The notes: a model not told the origin generated them from the letters alone. A stretch of DNA of 64,000 bases from Lactarius indigo (GCA_025766275.1 JAFKAC010000053.1:124001-188000); one strand, 5' to 3'; shown: positions 30,672 to 43,830, numbered from the stretch's first letter. Numbers and translations: made by a program.

Positions 30672-31551
30672 ACTAGTCACCACTGCACGGCAAGTTTTCG
30701 ACATCCACAATGCTCATGCATTCAAACCACAATCTCATCCACGCGTGCATATATCGGAGATAGTCATGGGTAGCGAATAGGAGGTCGCTGGGGAAGGGTC
30801 GGCACCGGACGAGTCTCGACTCCGCATGTTCAGACTTTCAGACTGACTCGGAACTGGCTCAGACCTTGTCACATGACCTGTTCTCTCGCGCCCATCCCGA
30901 CCTCTCTGGCACCGTCATGGTGGCGAACATGCCGTTCACCGGAACACTTTCGCTCCCTCTTGAATCTTTGGACGAAATTACATACTATGTGGAAACTCCT
31001 CTACAATCAACGTTTCCACAGGAAATCCTCGTCCTGCAACTTGGATGAAATAGCGAAAGCAGATGCTGTCATATTCGTGAAGGGAACATTGAAGATTAGG
31101 TATGTGGGAATTTCGTTGTGTGCTGCAACTTCTGCCTGATTGATGACGAAGTACAGGTCGCCAGGCCCGTAGGTTATCTCTGTGGTAATGCCAGATATGG
31201 TGCGTGCACTTTGGGTCCGATCGATTCGTCAGAAACCGGTGGTCGAAGAGAGCCAGACTCGTCTATATTGTGATGTTGTGCAGAGAAGAGAGGTCTTTTT
31301 TGTCATATTTGGAGATTTCAAGATGCTAGACAAATCTCAGTGCACCGACTGAGGTGCGTGCATGCGTTTTTTTTCCCCCGATGCTCTCGTCCCACCATCG
31401 TCTTAAAATGATGGAGATTGTAGCTTGACATTGAAGGATTCAGACCTTTCATATAACCGAATATCTGACTTGCGGCAGATATATTCTCTGGAAACCAGAT
31501 TTATGACCGCCGAGTCCGTGATCAAATACCGCATGTACGTTTCCATCTCAA
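30672..31551. other. Spacer with short unrecognised ORF
   Basis: Contains a 60-codon frame at 30866-31048 (MSHDLFSRAHPDLSGTVM...) that I cannot assign, then low-information DNA. The T-rich stretch near 31365 aligns with 42555 in the second duplicated block. Confidence 0.35.
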
Positions 31552-32111
31552 ATGTTCCCTAACTCTTATTTATATTCTACTGAAGCTCGAAAAATGTCTT
31601 CAACATGTTCTCACAACAATCTGCTCTCGGTCTCCCGGTCTACAACCCCATTCTTAGAATGCGCCAGCACAAATGGCGAGCCGCATGTGCCGCAGGTCTC
31701 CCACGCTAACATCTGGAAATGGCCAAAGGAAAGAGAGGTCACGCCGTTAGAGATGAGCGCCTTCTTGGAGCGCCTTGACGGCATCTTTTCCAAAGCGGAA
31801 GTCGTACGTCCTCTGCCTTTCCCCGCCTCACCTGCTGACGCGCTTCTTTCTTTGTGCCGAGAAAAGGCCTACCATTACTAGCTCATGCAAATCCGTTCGC
31901 TAGACCCCACATCATAGTTGCCGCGGCCCAGTCCGACCTGATTATCATTGACTTTGACCAGCCCTCCAAACTCAACACCGCTCTCGCTATGCAAGCGCAC
32001 CTGCTCTTCGCCCTCCTCCTTCGGAAGGTCTCAAGTAGCAGGCCGGACAACCTGCACGCCTGGCAGGAAGCGCACTTAGACACCCTCGAGCAATTTGGTG
32101 TGCGACTGTGA
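31552..32111 (+). pseudogene. Unrecognised gene fragment (unit Y, copy 1)
   Basis: Two overlapping frames: 31552-31881 (ANIWKWPKEREVTPLEMSAF, LERLDGIFSKAEVV) and 31854-32111 (HIIVAAAQSDLIIIDF, MQAHLLFALLLRK, AWQEAHLDTLEQFGVRL). The same order recurs, more decayed, at about 42780-43090, also with a GTAAG-like donor 30-50 bases beyond the stop. The repetition suggests a former gene rather than chance, but I recognise no family. Confidence 0.35.
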
Positions 32112-32960
32112 CCCAAGTAGAGCGGCTGTGCCATCGACGGTAAGCCTTCCATTCGTCCTGTCTCCTACCAAAGTCTTTCTTTCTTTTTCTGGGAGAAAGA
32201 CCCCACTTCGACACTATCATAAATAAAAGTGATCCGCGCCAGCTTTTGAACTTCCGATCCCGCGCAGACATTGCGCTCGTATCCGGTCCACAGGAGTGAA
32301 CTCTATTGGTCAAGTTCCTCGGGTAGTAGCGCATCTGGGCCTCGACATCGTCACTTTCACCCAGCGCTGTAACGAGGCAGTCACAGCGGCGGAGGCACCG
32401 GCGGCGAAGCAATCCGAGATTCATGTGGTAGGATGATGTGCTCACCTAAGTTTCAAACATGCACAAGGATCGGTCGTTTTCGACGTTGACGCCAGCAGCG
32501 TTCTCTCAACCAAGCGCTACGTACGTGTCTACTCGTGCTGACCCATTAGGTGACTTACTAAGGGGCCCTGCGACTCCCACCCTCCTGCAGCGTTGTTCTT
32601 GCTCATCTAGGAGCCACTTCCCAGTGTCGACTCTGAAGAGGGTTGACGCTGCTTTTAATAAGAGACTTAAGCAACCAGATTTGCGGACACTATCGGGGCT
32701 GAGGAAATAGGGACGGCTGGCCGGATGCGTGCAGAGGCTTCTGGGTTACTTTTAGGAACGCTCCCAACCTGCATTGTGCCAAGACCCATTCAAATCACCC
32801 TACTTTATTCGAGTTTACACATATTTCGCCACAGTATTGTACCGCGTAATACGACAGCATGGACATGAGAGTAGAAAAAGGATTGAAAGTATCGGTATGG
32901 CAATGTCGAGGGTCCAACAAGAATATATGGCCCACCGAATCTAAGAGAATGTGGGATGCG
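32112..32960. other. Spacer before DUF6535 copy 2
   Basis: No supported gene. Its last 130 bases (GCTAAACGATATTGTACTGG... at about 32957) match the 3' flank of DUF6535 copy 4 (about 43950) more closely than those of copies 1 and 3. Confidence 0.4.
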
Positions 32961-35709
32961 CTAAACGATATTGTACTGGCCATGCGAGGGATCCGGAGGA
33001 TGACCTCCTCTATGCTCGGTATTCGGTTCCCACATTGAAGGAATTGTGATGACTACGTCCGAGTCAGTAACTGACGGCAGTGACGGGGGTTGTGATGGAA
33101 GATCTATGGGCTTTGCGTAGATAGCCTGATTCACTGAGGGAGGGCCAAGAGCATCCTTGTTGTTGCACAAGCCAGGCTCCTGGCTATTGTCGCCCTCGAT
33201 AGCAGCACCAAGATTAGGTGCAGAGGTCAGTCCTAGAGAAGCGGTGGGAGCGGCGGTGGCTATTGTCAGGTGACAGGGTCCTGGGAAAGACAGTGAGGTG
33301 TAGGATTCGGTCGTCGGCGAGAGTGAAGACAGTGACGCACCTGTAAGAAGTATATTGTCGAGACCTCGACCTGAAGAGGCCGAAGGTGGGACGTTTGGTA
33401 TACCGGAAGCCATCAGGGTTTCAGGGTTTTTGCTGAGGGAAACGACAGCGGGTGAGGAAGTAGGGAAAAGAGGAGGGGATGTAGACGTTTCGGGGATTGG
33501 GTTGGGCGTAGTTATACCCGAGTTGACAGTGTCTTGTAATGCACTAGCGGTGGCCAGAGTCGATGAGGCAACAGGAATGCGGATGCTTTCGATAGTTGAC
33601 CGATGAGCGTGGTGGAAGTTGTCAAGCAGTGGCTCATCGGTGAAGCTTTCGATGACACAAAGTGGGCTAGGTGGGGACGAGGAAAGTGCTTCGGGAGCGG
33701 AAATGGCAGCGACAAACTCGGGATTATGATGCAGGACAGCGCACAATGGATACGAGGATGGGTTGTGGGAGAGGCGTGTTGGTGCAGAATCGGTACCATG
33801 ATGTAGAGACACATAAATGCTGCAAATCGGTTCGAGGATCCGGGACACCATCCTCCGATCGTCGTCCTTCTGAGCTTTGAGAACGACTTGATTCCAGAGA
33901 GCACAGAACTCGTTCTGCAGTTCAGGTGGTGTATCCCGTACATCGAATCCAGAAGCTGCTTCTAGAACGTACCTAAACGAGACAGACGGCCAGAATGATT
34001 CCCCTGAATGGTTAAATTGCTGGCGAACGACGTGAATCAAAACGGCAAGTGGCAGGCTGTTACCATTTACGGCATAGTCTCGAAGGACAGTTTCCGCAAC
34101 GCGCAGTTCGCTTGAGGCGAGAATAAACCACGAGTCATCGCGCTGCTTCGACGTTGCAACGATATTGGTAACGATAGCTTGTATAACCAATCCTGTGCCT
34201 TGGTTTCCGCCATTGCCCCAGCCTCTCACAATACAGCCAAATTTGCTCGTTTGCAGCCCCATACATTCGTATTTGAACATGATCGTGTTCATAAGCTGAC
34301 CGTATTCATAGGAAAACAAAGCCGGATCAAGGGCCCTGGCGCAGATGATAGCTCGCCAATTTTTGACCGACTCCGGAAGTAAATCTGATGAGAATGTGCG
34401 GTCAAACAACCCATTCAATCCCACGGAAAGCTTCTCCTTTTGCTCCCAAGTGAGAAGGGGAAGAGGATCTTTGACGACTTTTGAGCTGCGGAAGCCAGGT
34501 AAACCGGAAAAGAAGCGCTCGAGTTCGTGGTCCTCGTCCAAACTGTCGAACGTCCACAGAAATGCACGAGTGTCGATCTCTGAAGGTGAATTCAGAGCAG
34601 TTTTTTCCATCGTCTTCTGCATGCCTTGCGAGAGCAAATTTTGATAACTTTCCTCCAAGGATCCAAAGTAATTGTAGGCTTTGTCAGCAAAGCGACGAAG
34701 AAAAGAGTGCTCAATACAAAAGTGCTGAAAACAAATGAACGCAGACAGGGTGAACAAGTGAAGGACCCAAAACGTGACAAATTGTATTCCAGTGATAATG
34801 TGCCACGCTGGCAACGAGAGTGGGGTGTGGTAGGGGCTGTCATGACGAAAGATCGGGAGGAATGTGATGCATCCATACAGAGCAGTGCAAATCCCGATCC
34901 ATGAGACCGCTGACTTGAACATCGTCAGATTAACGTTCCAAAGGAACACAGAGATGCCGGTAAAGAACAGGAACAGGGAAATGTGCAACAGTGTTGGCAG
35001 CGCTTCAACTGCCCATGGAAGGAGAAACTTCTCAACACCTTCGAAGAAGAATGTACGGATCCTTGCTCGCTTGTGCAGGCTGTAACGTGTCTGGGTGACC
35101 TTGAGATATCTTCGTGCCCACTGCTGAAGTAATGTCGCAAGTAGAGCACAGCTGATACTGATGACCAAGCTCAAGAACAAGAGCGTGTTCACCCAGACCG
35201 CGTAGTTTGGCGGAGAAAATGGGGGTGGAGAAGCAGGGAGGGAAGCCGAAATGTTGGATCCAGGGTCGGCGAGTGTCTGATAGATATTTGCGAGATAGAA
35301 ATTGGAAGTGTCCTGTGGGTTCGGTCGAATGTCCTGAATGGACACTGAAATTAACGAGGCGACGGCAGCGGAGAATAAACCGGTCTATGAGAGATGAGTT
35401 GGTGTGAAGCAGTCGGAAGGTAGAGACGCACAAAGACAAGGATTCCATCGGCATCCGCTTTCCATCCTTCGACCATCTTCTTGTCCTCTTCCGTCGCCAT
35501 TTCTAGATACATCGAGAATATAGGCCCTGACCCATCGACAAAGTTGGACACTCCGTGTGACGCCTGATTAGGCGCTGACTGGGGTGGGTACTGGTCACCG
35601 CCTATACACGCGGTTGGTGAGAACGATGGAAATACAATAAGTGGGGTCAGGTAGCTGTACCTATTCCTGCGTTGCGTATGTCGCTAGCGTCGTGAGGAGC
35701 CCTGGACAT
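32961..35709 (-). CDS. DUF6535 membrane protein, copy 2
   Basis: Exons 35709-35661, 35601-35432 and 35384-32961 (introns 59 and 47 nt), about 880 residues. Start MSRAPHDASDIRNAG differs from copies 1 and 3, while exon 2 (VDGSGPIFSMYLEMATEEDK) has the same 170-nt length as theirs. Four membrane segments as in copy 1. A Ser/Pro-rich C-terminal tail. Frame intact. Phase and length of exon 2 are conserved in copies 1-3, supporting the splice model. Confidence 0.87.
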
Positions 35710-36880
35710 TAAAGAATATGCGGTGGGGGTGGGGTGGAGGGCGTTGAGAGAGACTAGTTACCGCGCAGCGTTTCCGTTGGCGAGTTATAAAGCACCACGA
35801 GGCCATCCATCCATAGGGTCTATCGAACCCCACTTGCACAGTTCACGAGGACTGCAACTTGTTCGATCTCACATGCTGGCCTCATGACCGGTCCCGTCTC
35901 CAAAGCTTCTGCAGAAAACATTGATATCGAGCTCTGATTCCATATGTTCCAAGAAGGACCAAGAGAAATGCGCCAGCGCTCTCACCCCGTCTCATATCAC
36001 AGTGACCTCTTGTCCCATGAAGTATTCCCTGGCCTCGTCTCACTCATGTCGACATCTCGCCTCATGCATGCCGCGCTCGAACGGTTGCCTAGCATCATTC
36101 ATAACACTTCCAAACCCTAGTAGGCCCTGGGTCCTTCCCTCTCACACTTCACAACTCATTTGAGGCATTGGCCCATCGACGAACCACTCCAGACCCTGTG
36201 TTGGCTTCAAAAAGCACGTGCACAAGTAAGTCTTGCGGAATTATTCCCCTCTACCCTGAAACGCACACTCCTTAGCTTGAGCGCCCGTCCATATCCGGAG
36301 CGGACACCAACATCCACACAGTGCCACACCTCACTTTTTATGACACTCCGTCCACATCCACTATAGACTCTCACATTTGAGAAACACGCTTTCTCATTAT
36401 ACATGCACCTTCGCCGTGCCTCCCTCCCACGCCGACCTACTCCGGGTAGCCCCCACGTGGCCTTATGCATGCACTGGCAAGCGCCGTGCATACGACTTGT
36501 GGAAGCTGCGAAGAATGCACACGAGAGTTCGGTAGAAAATCACGAGATTAGGCGATAATGGCGACGGTAATGGGATGAGTTGGAGGCGGAGGACATCCGT
36601 CGGTACTTTCACACGTGAGGCAGGCTTGCGTGAGTTACTGTGTCGGTTTCTCGCTTCAACGGCTCACACCCTTATGGATTTATGGTCCTGGCAAGGGCAT
36701 GCACGGTCCAGCGCGGGCTTACCTTCACCATGCATGAGAGCCGTTGGTTGTTGGTCCATACAGTACAGTATTGTGCCACAGACCCTCTCGCGAAAATTCG
36801 CATAAGGCGCCTTTGAAGATGACATATGTACTTTGAGCGAAATACAGGTCGCCCAGCTCACAATTTATATGTCGTGGGAG
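35710..36880. other. Spacer between DUF6535 copy 2 and CHAT relic 2
   Basis: Several short frames without recognisable content, e.g. 36160-36230 (RHWPIDEPLQTLCWLQKARAQ followed by a GTAAG donor), perhaps another exon of the CHAT-type gene. I cannot support a gene. Confidence 0.35.
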
Positions 36881-36927
36881 ACTGTTCGACAACTTGTCCG
36901 TCTCACGCTCTTTGGCTTCGTGTGCTC

Positions 36928-37145
36928 CCGACTTCCCACTGCCGAACTCACCTTCCTCTCCGCATGCCATACAGCGCTGATGAAGGACAGAAACGTCGCT
37001 GACGAGGCGCTCCAACTCACTCCGTCAGTGCAGCATTTATTGCCGATTTCGAAGCATGATTGAGACGGTACAGGCCATTGCAGACATGGACAGACAGGAC
37101 CTTGCAGAGTGCTTCTACACGCCAGTGTTCCCGCCCAATGGGTAA
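36928..37145 (+). pseudogene. CHAT-domain protein relic (copy 2)
   Basis: Reads LPTAELTFLSACHTALMKDR, NVADEALQLTPSVQHL, then after a frame change CRFRSM, AIADMDRQDLAECFYTPVF and a GTAAG donor. The SACHTA motif with its Cys is kept, unlike copy 1, but the frame break near 37030 inactivates it. Its position left of DUF6535 copy 3 matches that of copy 1 left of DUF6535 copy 1. Confidence 0.5.
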
Positions 37146-38208
37146 GGCGCCGCCCTGTATTGGAAATAGGCGGAGGCGCTTCGTGGTGAAGAAGCAAGCG
37201 TCAGGTGAACTTCATAAATTACGGAGCGTGGCACATTGTGAGTGGTCCGGTCTCTTGCGAACCAAAGGCCTATTTTTCGCTCATGTTCGAACTGGGTGAG
37301 GAGTGGGTCTACTGGACGTGCTAGCGGGTCAGAGCCATCTGGCGCCTCAGTCTACGCCGGCGGTAGTGGTAATTCAGCACGCCCATTTCGAGTCAACGGC
37401 CATGGCGCCTGAGGCCTGAGGGCTGTTGAGAACCTGGCAGATATCTGGCGAAAGAGAATGCGAATTAATCTACGAAGTCTAGTGGATGTCATTGGTTGAG
37501 CCACGAACAAAGGGCTACGTGGAAGCGGCGAATGCACTGACACACCAACCTGAGGTTGATGCAAGAAGGGAGAAAGCGTAGCACAACATGCGAAGTAAAG
37601 TTGCTATTTGTGTCTGCGCACCTCAACGCTCGACCTTCAGTACTTCATTGGCAGTGACTCATCACCTTATCCTCTTCGTCTGCGAAGTATATTCTGCACC
37701 TAAGTGAGACCCTGTTCTATCCTCGAAGTTAGCCTGGGGTTCCCAAGATCTCGTAGACGGAGGCGGGAATGTATCAGGGTGATTTGAGGTCCGTCACATA
37801 ACTGGGAGCTAAACTACACCCTCATTTATATCATCTCATACGGTGATGTGCCTTGGGGTTCTACATATCTTCCGCCACGGTAATTGTATTGGGTAATAGG
37901 ACGACGTACACATAGATGGTGGGGAAAGGATCGGATAGTATCAGTATAGTGGTATCGAGAGCCCAGTAGGAATATGTATCTAAAAGGTTAAACAATATCA
38001 TACCGGTGATGTGAAGGGTGAGGGGAAGGATCTCCTGTACGCCCCAGTTTTGGTTCCTTCAGCGAATGACTCGTGGTGGCTACGTTAAAGTCAGTGATCG
38101 ACGGTAGTGATGAGGATTGTGGTGGAAAATCTAGGGAGGGGGGGTCAAGATTGTCCTGTTCCTTACGCAAATCAGGGTTTGGGCTACCAACATCTTTGGG
38201 AGTTGCAC

Positions 38209-40767
38209 TCAGATCAGGTGGAGAGGTCGGCCCCGGAGGAGCGCTGGGAGCGGTGGTGACCAGTACCGAGCGATAGGATTCTGAGAAAGACAGTTAAAGT
38301 TGTATCGAGTCTTTGGGGAGTGTGAAAACCACGGCGCACCTGTAGGAAGTATATTACCAACTAGGTCATAGGAAGCTGAAGATGGGGGGCCAGGTTCCAG
38401 GGGGTCTTCGCTGTGCCGAGGGGAAATGATAACGGGTGGGGAGGTAGGGGAAAGAGGGGACGTGGAGGTTTCGGGAGTGGGATGGGGCATTGTTGCACTC
38501 GGGTTGACGGTGCCCTGTATGGCGCCAGCGGTGGCTGAATTGGGTGAGGAAACAGGACTGCAGAGGCTTTGGATAATTGTCTGATGAGCGCGATGGACGT
38601 CGTCGAGCGGCAGGTCTGTGAGGTTCTCGACAACACGAAGCGTGGCGGTAAAAGACGGGGAAGGTGCATCGGGGCTGGCGAGGGAAGTAGGGACTAGCGG
38701 AGCGTTATCGCGCAGAGCAGTGCGAGTAGAGGTGGGGATATGACCAGCGATGTTGCACACTGGATAGTAGGACAGCTCGCCCAGAATGTCGTTCCAATTG
38801 CGCGTGGAGGCGGAGACCCGCGTCGGCGCAGAATCGATATCTCGATGTAGAGATACGTAAATCTTGCGAATCGGTTCGAGGATCCAGGACGCCATCCTAC
38901 GATCATCGACATTCTGCACTCTGTGAACGAGTTGATTCCAGAGAGCACAGAACTCGTGCTGCAGCTCAGGTGACGTATGTCGTACATCGAATTTAGAAGC
39001 TGCTTCTAGAACGTCCAAGAACCTAAAAAATGGCCAGAATGGTTTCCTGAAGTGGTCTAATTGCTGGCGTACAATGTGAATCAAAATGGCAAGTGACAGG
39101 CTATCACCTTTTGCAGCGTAGTCTCGAAGGACAGATTCCTGGATGCCCAGCACACTAGAGGTGAGAATGAACCACGAGTCATCACGCCGTTGCACCCTCG
39201 CAACAATGTTCGTAGCGATAGCTTGCGTGGCTAATGCAGTGCCTTGATTTCCGCCATTGCCCCAGCCTCTCACAATACTGCCAAATTTGCTCGTTTGCAG
39301 TCCCCTGCATATGTTTGAGACCATGATAGAGTTCATGAGCCAATCATATTCGTAGGAAAATAAAACCGGATCGAGAGCCCTCGCGCAGATGATAGCTCTC
39401 CAATTTTTGACTGAATCTGGAAGCAAATCCGATGAGAATGTGCGACGAAACAACCCCGTTAGTGCCGCTGAAATCTTCTCCATTTGCTCTTCGGTGAGGC
39501 GGGGCAGAGGATCATTGACAACTTTTGAGCTGCGGAAGCCAGGCAGGCCGGAAAAAAAGCGCTCGAGTTCGTGGTCTTCGTCTAAACTGTCGAACGTCCA
39601 CAGAAATGCGCGAGTGTCAATCTCCGAAGGTGATTCCAGAGCAGTTTTCTCAATCGTCTTCTGCACGCCTTGCGAGAGCAATCTGTGATAAGTTTGCTCC
39701 AAGGAGTCAAAGCGACGGAAGGCATTTTCAGCAAAACGCTCAAGAGCAACGCGCCCAAAACAAATGCACGGGAAACAGAAGACAGTAGAAAGAGCAAACC
39801 ATCGAAGGACCCGAAATGTGACGAGTGATATTGCAGCAACAATGTGCCACGCCGGCAACGAAAGTGGAGTGTTGTAGGGGCTGTCATGACGAAAGATCGG
39901 GAAAAACGTGATGCACCCGTACAGAGCAGTGCAAATCCCGATCCATGACACCACCGCCTTGAAAATAGTCAGGTCGACGTTCCAAAGGAACACAGATATG
40001 CCGGCAAAGAATAGGAACAGGGAAACGTGCAATAGCGTCGGAAGCGCTTCAACTGCCCACGGAAGGAGAAACTTCTCGACGCCTTCAGAAAAGAATGCAC
40101 GGATCCTCGCTCGCTTGTGTAGACTGTAACGCGGCTGAGTAACCTTGAGATATCTTCGTGCCCACTGTTGAAGCAACGTCGCAAGCAGAGCGCAACTGAT
40201 ACTGATGACCAGGCTCAAGAACAAAAGCGCGTTCACCCAAATGGCATAGTTCGGCGGAGAGAATGGAGGCGGGGAAGCAGGGAGGGAAGTAGAAACGTTG
40301 GATGCAGGGCCGGCGAGAGTAGCCTGATAGATATTTGCGTGGTAGAAGTTGGAAGTGTCCTGTGGGTTTGGTCGAATGTCCTGAATGGATACTGAGATCA
40401 ATGAGGCGACAGCAGCAGAGAATAAACCGGTCTGTGAGAGATCAGTCTGTGTGAAGCAGTAGGAAGACAAGGACGCACAAAAATGAGAATGCCATCTGCG
40501 TCTGCTTTCCAACTTTCGGCCATCTTCTTGTCCTCTTCCGTCGCCATTTCTAGATACATTGAAAAAATGGGCCCTGATCCATCGACAAAGTTGTTCATCC
40601 CCCGTGGTTCCTGAGTCGACGCTGACTGAGGTGGATATTGGTGGACACCTATGGGGTCGGCAGCGGCAGGTGAGAACGGTAAGGACAGAGCCAAGTAAGA
40701 GTAAGGTACCTCTGCTCATGCCCATATCTGCTCCGGTCGCATCGACATTCTCGAAAGCTTGGGACAT
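38209..40767 (-). CDS. DUF6535 membrane protein, copy 3
   Basis: Exons 40767-40710, 40648-40479 and 40431-38209 (introns 61 and 47 nt), about 816 residues. Both introns happen to be open when read through, so a naive frame spans the gene, but splicing is needed to obtain GMNNFVDGSGPIFSMYLEM and ADADGILIFTGLFSAAVASL. Start MSQAFENVDATGAD parallels copy 1. Four membrane segments, helical middle, Ser/Pro-rich tail shorter than in copies 1 and 2. Intact. Confidence 0.87.
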   Translation of the reverse strand: MSQAFENVDATGADMGMSRGTLLLLGSVLTVLTCRCRPHRCPPISTSVSVDSGTTGDEQLCRWIRAHFFNVSRNGDGRGQEDGRKLESRRRWHSHFCASLSSYCFTQTDLSQTGLFSAAVASLISVSIQDIRPNPQDTSNFYHANIYQATLAGPASNVSTSLPASPPPFSPPNYAIWVNALLFLSLVISISCALLATLLQQWARRYLKVTQPRYSLHKRARIRAFFSEGVEKFLLPWAVEALPTLLHVSLFLFFAGISVFLWNVDLTIFKAVVSWIGICTALYGCITFFPIFRHDSPYNTPLSLPAWHIVAAISLVTFRVLRWFALSTVFCFPCICFGRVALERFAENAFRRFDSLEQTYHRLLSQGVQKTIEKTALESPSEIDTRAFLWTFDSLDEDHELERFFSGLPGFRSSKVVNDPLPRLTEEQMEKISAALTGLFRRTFSSDLLPDSVKNWRAIICARALDPVLFSYEYDWLMNSIMVSNICRGLQTSKFGSIVRGWGNGGNQGTALATQAIATNIVARVQRRDDSWFILTSSVLGIQESVLRDYAAKGDSLSLAILIHIVRQQLDHFRKPFWPFFRFLDVLEAASKFDVRHTSPELQHEFCALWNQLVHRVQNVDDRRMASWILEPIRKIYVSLHRDIDSAPTRVSASTRNWNDILGELSYYPVCNIAGHIPTSTRTALRDNAPLVPTSLASPDAPSPSFTATLRVVENLTDLPLDDVHRAHQTIIQSLCSPVSSPNSATAGAIQGTVNPSATMPHPTPETSTSPLSPTSPPVIISPRHSEDPLEPGPPSSASYDLVGNILPTGAPWFSHSPKTRYNFNCLSQNPIARYWSPPLPALLRGRPLHLI

Positions 40768-42540
40768 TGAATACTTCGGCGTGAGTTGATATGGAGAGGA
40801 CCGTGTTCAGGGCGACTGCTCTCGGTCAACTGACGGGGTCGGCCGAACCACAAGCGCTCGATGCACAACAGTTTGTCATTACGAAATTAGTCATTTTGTG
40901 CGCCTTCCTAAATCGTTTTTGCATTGCAGGTGTCGATGTGAAGCACCTCTGAGACCCCCTAATTGCACTGTAAGTAGTGTGGGATTGTTTACATACCTAT
41001 TCAGAAAGAATGTCTTCCGTTCAGGTGGTTTCCTGGCCTGCAGGTCCACCACAAGAAAGCACATTGAGGACAACAATGATGCTCGATGATGGGCGCGTGT
41101 CTTATAATACGGTTGATTGGGCAGGCACTTCAGCTGCTCGTACCAGAGGCATCTATCCTAGGCGATGCCAGCTGTTGGTGGAACGGTGTGTATCAAAGTC
41201 TCGCCCTACGCATGCTATGCTCCGGAAATCCCCCTGAATGGACCCCGACTTCGCTGATGTACCACCGCCCTCGCTGCATCGTGCCGTGCTTCCTTGAGAC
41301 GGATCGCATTCCTTGCCCCCGGAATCAAGATACGATATACAAACAAGTACAAATGTACATAAACATTACCGTACGTGTGCGGTCGTTACAGTATGGTGGC
41401 AACATTATCAACATCCAGTGTACTTAATTACCGGAAATACACAGGTTCTCGCTACAGCCTTCCTGGGAGTACTCGGTAGCCCACTCTACCATCCAAAAAA
41501 TGTCCTTGTCGTATCAACGCTCCGTTTTTCAAAACTCTTCCCTACCGACTCTATCCAGCGATTCCAGCAGCCGCCCAACACCTGTCCCCTAGTCCACCGC
41601 GAAAATGTTTTTGTCTAGGTATCTGGCTCTACCTACATATGTGCTAAGAAGGATCAAGTGAAATGAACTGCCTATTGGGGTTTGTTCCATGAGAGCATGA
41701 AGACCAACTTCGAACTCGAAGGGTGTCACTTGAGCCTGGGCGCTCCCCCTGGTCTTAACGCGAGTCGATCGACTCTGACTATTTGTCGCAAGCGAGCTGA
41801 ACTAGCGCTCTAATCTGTGCGTTCTTACACTCTCTTCTCTACTACGTATCTTACTATTTTGTATCGCTGATTACTCAGTACTCAGCGGTGACCAAAGAAT
41901 ACTGTACCACGAAGTATTCAAGCCTCCGTCGCGCTTCATGCGTTCCCTGTTCGAACGGTTTCCCCGGCACTATTCATCACACTTCCCATTTTTATACTCA
42001 CTTACAACCCTCTATGCCTCCAATTTACCCGCGTTCTCCCAAATCTGCGACCCATCGGATGCGCTGACCCACGTATGTACCTCCTCACGACACCATATGA
42101 GCACCGAAATCGCACATGCACGAGTCGATATCGCAGACTCGTCCCAGTCTGCGTCGATACCATCACCGACTGCCGCCTAACCGCGCGTCGCGGAACAATT
42201 CCCGAAATGAGCACTGGAGCGTGTTCAGCATGTGTTCAAAGATGTAATACCCATTTGTATGCGTCATCGAGGGAAGTGCGTTCGCTTGATAGAAAGAGTA
42301 CGCCGCTCAGAAGCGTGGCCGGGCCGCAAAAGGCCCACCTGAAACAGCTACCAGAATTAGTAAGCGGTGCATGTGACGCACCTTGTAGGCCAGATCCGGG
42401 GACGTGCACTTGAGTCCAAGCAATTCGCCGAACTCCTCTGTCTTGTGATATTGATGTGGTGTCGTGGTGTCGTGAGTCTCCGAATAATCGAAACCCCAGT
42501 TCAAAAATAAGCATATGCAGGCCCAGCGAAGGGACTGATC
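40768..42540. other. Spacer between DUF6535 copy 3 and unit Y copy 2
   Basis: No recognisable gene. Short frames at 41086-41427 and 42075-42413 lack features of real proteins. Confidence 0.4.
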
Positions 42541-43830
42541 GGGGTGCGTGCATGAGTTTTTTTTTTTTTTGGTGATCCATTTATATTTTGAGCTTTTTTT
42601 CTCCCTCGATGCTTCCCTCTCACTGCCACCGTATAAAAGAGTTTGCAGCTTAAAACTGAAATTACTGAAAGTTCAACCTTTTATATGCCCGTGTATTAAA
42701 CCTACAGCCGATCTATTCTCCAGAAATCGTATCATCATATCTGCGACTCGCTAGAACTCCACGAATTTCTTCGACACGCTCACACGACCATCTGCTCACC
42801 GTCTCAGGCTCTCGGACTACAACACGCTCTTAAACTCTTTCCAAAGTGGGGCAGCCGTATGTCTTCTGCCTTCGTCTCAGCTGACGCGCCTCTTTCTCTC
42901 TGCAGGGATAAGGCCAACCACTACAGGCTCGCGCACATCTGCTCGCATCGCTCTTCAAGCTCGATGCGGCTCTCGCTGCACGTGCTTACCCACTCTTCGC
43001 CCTCTTCCGGACGTTCTTAGATGGCGCCCAGACGAATTGCACGCATGGCAGCAAACGCACGCAGACCTCCGGGGAATTTGATACGTGACCACGACACAAG
43101 TAGAGCACTGGGCTATCAACGGTAAACGGTAAGCCTTCCATCCGTCCAGCCTCCCACTAAATTTCTTTCCTCATGAGAAAGACCCCGGATTGATGCTGTC
43201 ATAGATCAAAGGTCATTTGCGCTGGCTTGTTAACTGCCCAGCCCGCATAGACTACGTGCGTATGTTAGTCCTGCAGGGTTGAACTCTGTTGGTCAGGATC
43301 CTCGCGAGGACTACGGGGAGTAGCGCGTTGGGATCTCAACGTTGTCGCATTTTTCCGGAGCCGTAAGGCAGTCACGATGGTGGTGGCGCCGGCAGCGAAG
43401 CAACCTGAGACTCCTGTAGTGCCCACATAAGTTTCGAACATGCATGTTGCCTTCGATATGAATGGAAGCAGCGTTCTCTCCGACCGAGCACCAAATATAT
43501 GTCTACTCACGCTTACTGACTCGTTAGGTAACGTACTACGGATTCCTTGCGACTCGTTCTACCCTCCTGCAATGTTCTTGTCCCTCACCTAGGAGTGGTT
43601 CCGTAGTGTCAACTCCAAAAGACGATCGACGCTCTTCTCAACAAGAGACCCAAGCAACCAGTATTGGTGGGCACTATCGAGGCTGAGGAGATAGGGATGG
43701 CTGACCGGATGTGCACAGGAGCTTCCGCATCATCACTTCCAAGAACACCCATCCACCCGCAGTTGGTCAAGACGAAGGTTATGACTCCTCATTCACTCCT
43801 CTTCACTTTACTTGAGCTTACACCACAGCC
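42541..43830 (+). pseudogene. Decayed duplicate of unit Y (copy 2)
   Basis: Follows the 31.36-32.75 kb region segment by segment: GTGCGTGCATGAG plus T-run, the CTCCAGAAA segment, the CRDKANHYRLAH-like stretch, the HAWQQTHADL-like stretch, CAAGTAGAGC and GGTAAGCCTTCCAT. No long open frame remains. The T-run at 42557-42570 is 14 long. Confidence 0.45.

Noticed and set aside
42557..42570. 14-T run as a poly(A) tail of a reverse-oriented LINE/SINE
   Set aside because: The equivalent place in the first block (31365) has a shorter T-run and no target duplications or retroposon body is visible, so simple homopolymer growth suffices.
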